This document shows positions 56,266 to 64,000 of a stretch of 64,000 nucleotides of DNA, piece after piece (the first letter of the stretch is position 1; every line of letters begins with the position of its first letter). The DNA comes from Cylindrodendrum hubeiense (Eukaryota; Ascomycota; Sordariomycetes; Hypocreales; Nectriaceae): positions 1 through 64,000 of the forward strand of contig JAANBB010000203.1 in assembly GCA_014621425.1 (NCBI GenBank), in the 5' to 3' direction. Below the pieces are notes generated by a model that saw only the letters and a list, made by a program, of their open reading frames with translations, searched no databases and was not told the DNA's origin. A program made the translations under genes and the position numbers.

Positions 56266-58244
56266 ATGGCTTCGTCCAAGTTGGAGAAGAAGCGCAGTGC
56301 CCGCGCCTGGGACGGCCTCTCTCCTCCCCTCTCCGAATGGATCCTCGACGCAGTCTCGACAATGGGCTTCGCCCAGATGACGCCTGTCCAGGCCGCAACC
56401 ATTCCGCATTTTATGGTCAACAAGGACGTCGTTGTCGAGGTATGTCCAATTGCGCCCAATATCTATGCCTAATACTAACCATTCAATGCATCCAGGCCGT
56501 CACCGGTAGCGGAAAGACCCTCACCTTCCTCATCCCCCTCGTCCAGAAACTTTTGCGCCTCAACGAGCCCACGAAGAGACACCATGTCGCCGCCATCATT
56601 GTCTCTCCCACTCGAGAGCTCGCCGCCCAGATCCACACTGTCCTGCTCTCACTCCTTCAGTTCCACGCCCCGTCCGCCGAGATTCTACCACAACTCCAGG
56701 GAGACGAGAAGCGCCTAGCCTCAGCAGCTCCGGTCATTGTGCCCCAGTTACTGGTCGGCGGTACCACAACGACGGCCCAGGACCTCAGTTTCTTCCTGCG
56801 ACACAGCCCCAATGTGCTTATATCGTCTCCGGGTCGACTTGTCGAGCTTCTTTCGTCGCCGCATGTCCACTGTCCGCAGTCCTCCTTCGAGGTCCTCGTT
56901 CTCGACGAAGCCGATCGCCTGCTTGATCTTGGTTTCAAGCCCGATTTGCAGAAAATTCTATCACATCTTCCCAAACAACGCCGAACCGGACTCTTTAGCG
57001 CCAGTGTCAGCGAAGCCGTCGGCGAGATCATCCGAGTCGGTCTACGAAATCCCGTCAAGATCGAGGTCAAGGTCAAGATGAAGGAGGGTGGTATCCTCGA
57101 AGATAGGAAAACCCCCGCGAGTCTGCAGATGGCATATATGGTCAGACCCGCAAGCCAAAAACTTCCTGCCCTAGTGCAGCTCCTCGACCGACTTGCCGTG
57201 AAACCCCAGAGGGCCATCGTCTTTCTCTCAACCTGCGCTGCTGTGGACTACTTCCAGCATATCCTCCCAGAGCTCATGCCTGAAGGATTTTCGCTAGTAC
57301 CTCTACACGGCAAGCACCCTGCCAAGGTGCGAGAAAAGAACTTCGGTCGATTCCTCGCCTCAGTCTCCCCAACGATCCTCCTAACAACCGATCTGGCTGC
57401 CCGTGGACTGGATATCCCCCAAGTCGACCTCGTCGTACAGATTGACGTTCCCTCAGACCCCAAGGTCTTCATTCATCGCAGTGGCAGAGCTGGACGTGCT
57501 GGCCGAAAGGGATTGGCCATTGTCATGCTACATCCCGGAAGAGAGGAGGACTACATAAAATTCTTGGAGATCCGCAAAACGCCCATCATTCCTCTGCTGA
57601 AGCCAGATATCAATGTGACGGACGAAGATGCTACTGCGGTCACCGAAAAGATCCGAGGACTGGTCCGAGACGATCGAGGTCTTTACGACAAGGCCCAAAA
57701 AGCCTTTGTGAGCTGGGCTCGCAGCTACGGCGCCCACCAAGCAACATCCATCTTCCGAGCAGCCGACCTCGACTGGACTGATCTCGGAAATGCCTGGGGT
57801 CTCTTGCGTATGCCTCGGATGCCCGAGTTGAAGCTCTGGACCGGTGATAAGATGCTGGGCCAGGAGATCGACTGGGAGGCCTTTGCGTACAAGGAGAAGG
57901 TTCGGGAACAGGCTAGAAAGGTCGCCCTCGAGGTCGAGAAGTCAGGGGAGAAGGTCGAAAAGCCCGAGGATCCGAAGCGCAAGCGCAAGAACAACGATGC
58001 ATGGAGCGTCAAGCATGACCGGGAAGATGACAGAGTCGAGCGTCGGGAGAAGCGCCGCAAGAAGCGCGAGGCGGAGAAGATGTCGGTGATGACAGACGAC
58101 GAAAAGACCAAGCAGATGGAGCTCAACGATTTGATCCTGGAGGTGCGGAGACAAACCAAGGCCAGGGCTAAGGCTGAGGCGGCGGAGGCGGCCAAGGCAG
58201 CTAGGGAGACCAAGGATAGCGAGTTTAAAGGATTCGACGATTAG
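56266..58244 (+). CDS. SPB4: DEAD-box ATP-dependent rRNA helicase SPB4
   Basis: Nucleolar helicase for 60S ribosomal subunit assembly and 27S pre-rRNA processing. Two exons (56266-56439, 56496-58244) give 640 aa (yeast about 606). Motifs in order: Q-motif region [23 protein letters not shown], Walker A AVTGSGKT (59-66), [18 protein letters not shown] (about 195-198), [36 protein letters not shown]. The Lys/Arg/Glu-rich C-terminal tail (about 530-640) is typical of the SPB4 group. The 56-nt intron has a perfect TACTAAC branch site and sits just before Walker A. Orthology to SPB4 rather than another DEAD-box helicase rests on length, tail and overall resemblance. Confidence 0.92.
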
Positions 58245-60944
58245 ACAGAATATACCCCGTTGAGTTGGCTATCAAAAATGCGGACCGTTTCGAACATGTG
58301 TCGCGTGAGGTTCATATTTGGGAATTGCTTCGACGAATACCGCAGGCCTGTTTTCATGTAGATGACCCACCCAGTTACTTGTTGCAGGATCTTGTGCCAG
58401 CTTTCTGTCTGGTCCCGGAAACTGAAAAGTCGTCGCTATGGAGGTACCTCAGAATGTCGAACAGAGAAGTCACCGCCTTCAGCGCCGCAACCCCTCTTGA
58501 GCAAAGGTAGCATTGCATTGGACGAGCTTTACTGCAACAGGGTAACGACGCAATTAAGCATGCAAGCCCAATCTTCCAGGGTGTAGATTGCGGGTTGCGC
58601 ATCGCGCGTCTGGCGCAGACACCCATCTGTATAAGCCAGGGTTGTCTCGCTGGAGCTGGGGTGGCGGGCATGCCAAGCCCTGTATACGCGTATAGTTAGG
58701 GCGTTCCGAAAATGGAACGTTCCGACGCCATCCGATAAACGCGTATTCGGCCAGCTCCGAAGTTCTCCCTCTCCGCCGTCCACGGTTGCGGCGAGGATCA
58801 ATTGAGGGTGGCAGTTTGGGTTCGTCTTCGTGCTGTGTTTTTTTGGATTAGGTCCGAGGTGCCTTCGTCTGGAGGAGGCCGTTTAAAGGTATTTAAAGCC
58901 ACTGCGAAAGCCAAAGTTGGCAAACAGCATCTACACTTGGAACACAGATTCCAGTGATGAACATTCCGAAACATCGGATCGGCCCAGGCAGACCGCAGAC
59001 ATAGATCCGCAGCCCGGGGTCACATCTTGTGGAAACATGTGCTTTCGGCGGTGGCAGCGAATATTTTGTGGATGCAACACACCTTGATGATGCTTTGCCG
59101 CAAGCCAGCATTACATCCTGTCTGCCATGAGCGGTAAGTGTAAGTCTTTTATATCATCATGCCATGTCACGAATTCCCCGGCGATGGATGCCTCTCGACC
59201 AGTCTAGATACCCCGCAGTGGTGTTCAGGCAGCTGTCCGAATGCAGACTCAGATCCTGGCGCCGGCCATTACCCAGAGCGTCTGCGTCCTGGCGCAGCAG
59301 ATGCGTGGCCTCAATGGTTTAGGCACTACAAATTCAGCAATGGCCACGAGCTTACTCTCGGCTGTTTTGATCAATGGTGCCAGGATGACAGCACCGGGCC
59401 GAGGCCCTACAACCGCGGTTCAGCGGGGAGGTCGCAGTGGCGCAGGGTTTAGCCACTATTCACGCTCATTGCTCCAGTTGATGGCGATCATGGAGATGGG
59501 GTTTCACGTCGCCAGCCAGACCTCATCATCAACTTCCTTGGCGTTTCACATTGGAATACGACAGAGGCCGTCCGGGCCGTCGCCGGAGAGTCGGAGTGGA
59601 AGCGGACAATGACAAAGGGTGGTCCTGGTCTGCCACGAGGGGCATCTGGGTGTGTCTGGGGCCTCGAGACATGGGTGAGTGGCTTCTGTGAACGCGCGGC
59701 AGTCATCTGAAAGGTCACTGTTGCAGTAGAGGCGGGGCTACGGGAAGCTCTCGTGTCCGTACCAGCGCCGTGGGACTATCCCGAAGATCGAATAAGGTTG
59801 CTTGCTCAGATCTCGTCTTGGCTGATGAAACGGCGCAAAACGTGCGTAAAGGTAAATGGGCCAAGGCGATGGTGGCTCAGCCGCCAAGCTGACGTACGTC
59901 GCAGAAGAATGGCGCGCATTGGGGGGGATGGCGTGAAGTCAGTTTCGGGGAAGCAGATGCGGCTGGGGACGTTTACGAGGTTACGAGAAACAGGGACCTA
60001 GGCAAGGTATGTACGAAGTACAAATTTGTGCTTCGGGTTATACGGCGGCGGGCTGCCGATGAGGCGCTCCTCCCCCGTCGATGGAGAATCTGTTTCAAGA
60101 CATTTAACGGGGAAAGGGAAGGCGCCGGGGCCTAGACCATTGGGTGTTGGACGATTGCTAATTCTGGATAGGGCAGAGCAGGGGCGCGGGCAGGTCTGCA
60201 CAGGCCTGAGCAGGGGTTGCTCCGTACAAGTAGTTGAGTAGACTGGCAGGAATCCGCTGGAGACAGGCCCGGAGACAGGCCTAGAGACGGGCCTGGAAAC
60301 CCACCCCTGGCGCGCCGGCCCTGGCGCCCACAGGTCAAGGGGGCACGGTTACGGCGTCTTGCCGAGCCACTGAACCCTGTTACGACGGGGCGAATCAAGT
60401 CTCGGCGCGCTGTGGGAAGGCGCAATAGCGCTGGTGGGCGCTGGTGGTGTTGGTGGGCTCTGGCGGGCTTTGGTGTGCATTCTCCTCGGAACGGCTCCTT
60501 CCCTGCTAAGGTAATTACCTATATCCCAACACGAACTGACGCCGACCGACTCCGTCCATAGTTCAGGTACATACCATGGCTGTGTCCCCCAAGTACCAGG
60601 CTAACCGCCATCTGCTTTTCCTTCTCAAACCCCCAACTTGGACGAGACAATATCTTCTTTCGCCTGGTGGCCGCTTGGATTCTTGGAATCTTGGTACTGC
60701 ACAACACCTGCACAACCGCCTGCGCAACCCACCTCCGCAACCACCTGCGCAACCACCCTGCGGTGCAAAGTACACATCGCCGACAGCATCACGAGCGCAA
60801 GACCACGCCACCCACCACCCAGTCCCCGTCAACGCCCCAGACGCCTCCAGGACCATGATCGATCGTCTCTGCTCCTGCTCTCGTTGACCTCTCGTCGCCT
60901 CGCCAAAGTGGCCAGCGTCGCCCTCCGCCGGAAACATCCCTGCC
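58245..60944. other. Intergenic with short repeats upstream of the Zn2Cys6 gene
   Basis: No gene is supported in these 2.7 kb. Repeats: GGAGACAGGCC-type units at about 60255-60297, GGCGCTGGTGG/GGCGGGCTTTGG units at about 60430-60476, and CTGCGCAACCAC-type units at about 60695-60760 in the probable leader of the regulator. Confidence 0.5.
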
Positions 60945-62333
60945 ATGTCCCCGCGTCCTTCGGCCCCCGAGGGCTCCGGGTCCGGCGCCGGCTCACGTCC
61001 GGGTTCCAGTGCCACGAACACCGCCAAACTACGCCGCGCGCATCGCAAGTCGCGTAACGGCTGCTGGGAGTGCAAGCGTCGTCACATCAAGTGCGACGAA
61101 GCTCGCCCGTCCTGCAGCAACTGCCTAGTCAGTGAGCGCACGTGCTCCTTTCCGCACTCAGCATCGCCATCTGCTTCAACTCCGGCCTCCACCCACGCTT
61201 CAACGCATGCTTCAGCTACCACTCCGGCTGCTACGAGTATCAACAGTCCGGCTCGGAGCCCTGCCGATAGTACTACAAGCTCAAGCGCCATCTACCCGCC
61301 TCAATACATACTGCCGTCGGTGTATGGCCCCCGTGGGATTCCCATCATTGAAGATGCTTCTCCGCCCACCTTGCCCTCGTTCAACGAGTTCTTCGCCGGT
61401 TCTCCCTCATCATCCTTACCTGATGCGCCACCACAACCAGCTTTCACTTCGAGACACCTCATCCTCTTCCACCATGCCCAGACGGCCATGATTCACTCCA
61501 CCAGGTTCATGCCCGTCGCCATCAACATCTCTATCGAGTGGGCCCAGGAGGCCCCCTACGCCATGGACCAGCTACTTGCTCTCGCCGCCGACCACCTAGC
61601 CATACGCTCACCTGAGAATGCCGTTGCCCACCGCCGCGATGCCACGGAGCTCCAAACGCGAGCCTTGGTGTGGTTCAACCATGACACCAAGGAGGCCACC
61701 AATCCGAACTCCGAGAGGTACACCATTCCGCGGTTCCTCTTCGCCGGGCTCCTCAGCATCCATATGCTCTACGAGACGTTGACCTACTTCCGATCCAGCT
61801 ACCATGTCTTCATCGACCGCTTCATCGAGGCCACCCATCTACACCGCGGCGTCCGTGCCATCATCGGCAACTCCTACGACCTCATCTTCGAGTCTGCACT
61901 CCGCCCTTTTATTCAAAACGTCCGGGTGGCCTCAATGTCCGACCACCTAGGCACTGAGTGTGCTGAGCTCGAACACCTCATTGATTCCTCAGATCTTGCC
62001 CCCGCAACTGTCGCCGCATGCAAGAGCGCCTGCGAAGCTCTGCAATGGGCTTTCAACATCCACGCCAGCCTACCCGAAGCCGACAACATCCACGCCGCCA
62101 CCGCGTTCCCTGTCGTGCTGACTGCCGAGTATGTGGACGCACTGCGCAAACATCGCCCGGAGGCCCTGCTTGTCCTCGCCTACTATGGCGTCTTGCTGCA
62201 TCGGTGCCGCAGATCGTGGCTCATTGGCGATGCAGGCGCGGTTGTGATTCACCTCATTTCCGACTACCTAGGTAGTTTCTGGCAGGAGCCCATGCGGTGG
62301 CCCATGGAGGTGCTACGTACTGAACAAGGTTGA
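60945..62333 (+). CDS. Zn2Cys6 fungal transcription factor (UPC2-like architecture)
   Basis: Intronless, 462 aa from ATG at 60945. After a Ser/Gly/Pro-rich start comes the binuclear zinc cluster: C40-x2-C43-x6-C50-x6-C57-x2-C60-x6-C67, in HRKSRNGCWECKRRHIKCDE, the exact canonical spacing. A linker rich in Ser, Thr and Pro (about 70-130) leads to a helical C-terminal region (about 170-460), including LILFHHAQTA and YAMDQLLALAADHLA, like the ligand- or activation-type domain of the UPC2/sterol-uptake-control group. That resemblance does not fix the target: many fungal relatives with this arrangement do not regulate sterols. The gene stands alone, with no cluster around it. It is presumably nuclear. 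Confidence 0.88.
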   Translation: MSPRPSAPEGSGSGAGSRPGSSATNTAKLRRAHRKSRNGCWECKRRHIKCDEARPSCSNCLVSERTCSFPHSASPSASTPASTHASTHASATTPAATSINSPARSPADSTTSSSAIYPPQYILPSVYGPRGIPIIEDASPPTLPSFNEFFAGSPSSSLPDAPPQPAFTSRHLILFHHAQTAMIHSTRFMPVAINISIEWAQEAPYAMDQLLALAADHLAIRSPENAVAHRRDATELQTRALVWFNHDTKEATNPNSERYTIPRFLFAGLLSIHMLYETLTYFRSSYHVFIDRFIEATHLHRGVRAIIGNSYDLIFESALRPFIQNVRVASMSDHLGTECAELEHLIDSSDLAPATVAACKSACEALQWAFNIHASLPEADNIHAATAFPVVLTAEYVDALRKHRPEALLVLAYYGVLLHRCRRSWLIGDAGAVVIHLISDYLGSFWQEPMRWPMEVLRTEQG

Positions 62334-63770
62334 ACACCAATTGACGACCTAGACTATCATCAACTACTCTTTCCCCATCGCAAACGCAAACCGCCCAGTC
62401 GGAACCATCTTATATGCCAGATGGACACCCCGGCAAGGTGTGATCCAAGCCAACGGTACGGCACGACGCGAATATGCAATGGAACCGTATCATCGAAGCC
62501 AGTCAGAGCCAGTCACTTGAACGACTATACTAGCGCCCATCCGCTTATAGGGCTGCCCGAATACTGGTGCCGACTATTTCAAAGGCATCACGGACTCCTA
62601 CATCGCAGCAGCCCCAACGCGCCAAGCGAGAAAAATCGGATCTTCAGAGAAGCCAGTCCCATCAACGCCGAGTTAGCCGAATAAACGACACTCGAGCTGC
62701 AATAGAGGCAGAGAGGAGTCCAGTCAGGCTAGCGGATTCAGGGGGCGTTGGAGAGCAATGGGGCCGCAAAGGGACATTGTAGGCTTCACTGTCGTCAATG
62801 GAACGACTCACACATGGCCTGGAATGTACAAAATTAAATTACCCATCAACTCGGCTAAGTCCGCAGTCAGCCAACAGGCTTTACGTAGCCGCATTGCATT
62901 ATCTTCAAGAAAATGAGAACAAAGCCACGAATAAGAATTGCCATAGCATAAGCCACGTTCTCGTATCGTGAGTCGTATCCACTCTCATCTACAGAATACG
63001 AGAACTTCACAATGGCACATCCAGCTCGCTCGATGACCAAAGCGACTGACCAACTCAATCAACGTACTTGATGGATACGACTATTCTTGACTCTGTCTCT
63101 TATTATCTGGAGACGACTAAATAAAAAACCTCTAACCTCCTCGTGTCACTCATCCATCCATCCATTCATCCATTCATCCAGCTAGCTTGCTATCCACCTT
63201 GCCGTCCCGCCATCCATCGCATTCCCAGCCCCTGCTCAGCCACCTCGCCATTCCCGTCACACCGGTTTTTTGTAAACTTGTATTTCGTTCTCTTGCTCGA
63301 TTTATTCATAAAAACCGATTCATCAATCAATCAATGGAACAAACCCCCCTTGTGTCTCTCGACTCCTCAGTGGGGCCAGCCCGGCCAGCTCAAAGAAGAG
63401 GTATCAGGATACGACGAGGCAGGAGAATCGATGAGCGGGAAGAAGATGCCGGGCAGGGATCGTGCTAGGAAGCCGGCCGTAAAAAAGGGAAAAAGGAGAC
63501 GCACCCCCGGGATGAGCGGTGAGGACTCTTCTATGGGGTTTGGTATCACTACAGGAAGGAAATCGGTCGAGGAGGAGGATCCGGAGACGGAGCTGTCCAG
63601 CGATTAGGGATGTGACCAGCCTAGACAGCTTCATGGGAGAGTGACGCTCAAAGATCGTAAAACTCCCAGCCATCACCGGCAGAGTCCGTTGCCCCAACCG
63701 TGGGGGTGACAGCTGACGAGCTCTCAACGTCCCGTAGAGGCGCGAATTCGGTCCGCAGCTCTTCGTTCAG
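62334..63770. other. Intergenic
   Basis: 3' flanks of the Zn2Cys6 gene and of exportin. A CATCCATCCATT microsatellite lies at 63151-63180. The plus-strand open frames at 63143-63607 are not credible genes. Confidence 0.5.
63151..63180. repeat. CATCCATCCATT microsatellite
   Basis: Tandem CATC/CATT tetranucleotides, about 30 bp. Confidence 0.85.
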
Positions 63771-64000
63771 TCAGAGCTCCTCATCGTCCAGCTCCGACGG
63801 CTTCAGCAGACCACCGACCTTCTGTCGTCGCTCCATATCGGCAGCCTTGGCATCCCGCTCTTGTTGTTCCTTCTCCACGATGAACAGCTCGGCGTTGTCG
63901 CCGGCAAACTCCTTGAGGGAGACGAGGAAGTCACGCAGGTTGAGGCGGAACTTGTCGTACTGAGTGTTGAGAGTGAACAAACCCTCCACAAAGGTGGTGA
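63771..64000 (-). CDS. CRM1: Exportin-1 (CRM1), C-terminal part, cut by the window edge
   Basis: Nuclear export receptor that carries leucine-rich NES cargoes with Ran-GTP. Only the last about 75 residues are in the window; the gene continues past 64000. The visible part, FVEGLFTLNTQYDKFRLNLR then DFLVSLKEFAGDNAELFIVE, is the final HEAT helices, and the acidic C-terminal tail ends KPSELDDEEL, with TGA at 63771. This matches the conserved exportin-1 C-terminus (LRDFL...KEFAG). No intron is seen in this part. Confidence 0.9.
   Translation of the reverse strand, partial: TTFVEGLFTLNTQYDKFRLNLRDFLVSLKEFAGDNAELFIVEKEQQERDAKAADMERRQKVGGLLKPSELDDEEL

Noticed and set aside
59159..59612. Two overlapping plus-strand open frames (97 and 123 codons)
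   Set aside because: Overlapping frames of equal plausibility, no motif and no promoter; not supported.

Overview
The window is from the nuclear genome of a filamentous ascomycete, most likely a Sordariomycete (Hypocreales-like). The evidence is many short introns (about 45-65 nt) with GTAAGT/GTATGT-type donors and CTRAC or TACTAAC branch sites, fungal-specific families (urea amidolyase, Zn2Cys6 regulator, MirA-type siderophore carrier), pyrimidine-rich leaders and large GC-rich intergenic stretches. All starts are set at ATG, and spliced models were built by hand from splice signals, reading phase and conserved motifs. The species cannot be named from the sequence alone.

Layout. 1.8-7.4 kb: complete urea amidolyase (DUR1,2). 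7.8-8.5 kb: an RRM gene remnant cut off by a short tandem repeat. 8.5-12.7 kb: no gene; a polypyrimidine tract with telomere-like CCCTAAT units and possibly a decayed element. 12.7-19.4 kb: three genes in tandem on the minus strand, namely an MGT-like glycosyltransferase, a MirA-like siderophore transporter and the mitochondrial ABC exporter ATM1. 20.6 kb: tRNA-Gln(CUG). 21.3-26.6 kb: a CYP7/CYP8-like P450 converging on a seven-exon flavin monooxygenase, with a 41-bp minisatellite between them. 27.6 kb: tRNA-Asn(GUU) with an intron-like insert in the D-loop. 30.0-31.2 kb: a seven-TM protein. 32.2 kb: a possible tiny Cys-rich ORF. 33.3-38.6 kb: a secreted CrtC/AttH (kievitone-hydratase-like) protein, a Dal5-type MFS carrier and an NtaA-type FMN monooxygenase; the last two share a divergent promoter. 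39.0-41.4 kb: M3 peptidase. 42.0 and 44.0-44.9 kb: a disordered small protein and a coiled-coil protein. 44.9-53.3 kb: a gene desert of about 8.4 kb with many short tandem arrays. 53.3-58.2 kb: DGK1 and the DEAD-box helicase SPB4, divergent. 60.9-62.3 kb: a Zn2Cys6 regulator. 63.8 kb to the edge: the C-terminus of exportin-1 (CRM1).

Functional links. ATM1 and the siderophore carrier sit side by side and both concern iron. The 33-39 kb group (secreted hydratase-like protein, carrier, FMN monooxygenase) looks like a small uptake and catabolism or detoxification cluster. The most unusual object is the tRNA-Asn gene: its D-loop holds a 52-nt segment with the full signature of a spliceosomal intron (GTAAGT, TACTAAC, AG), and its exact removal restores a perfect 74-nt cloverleaf.
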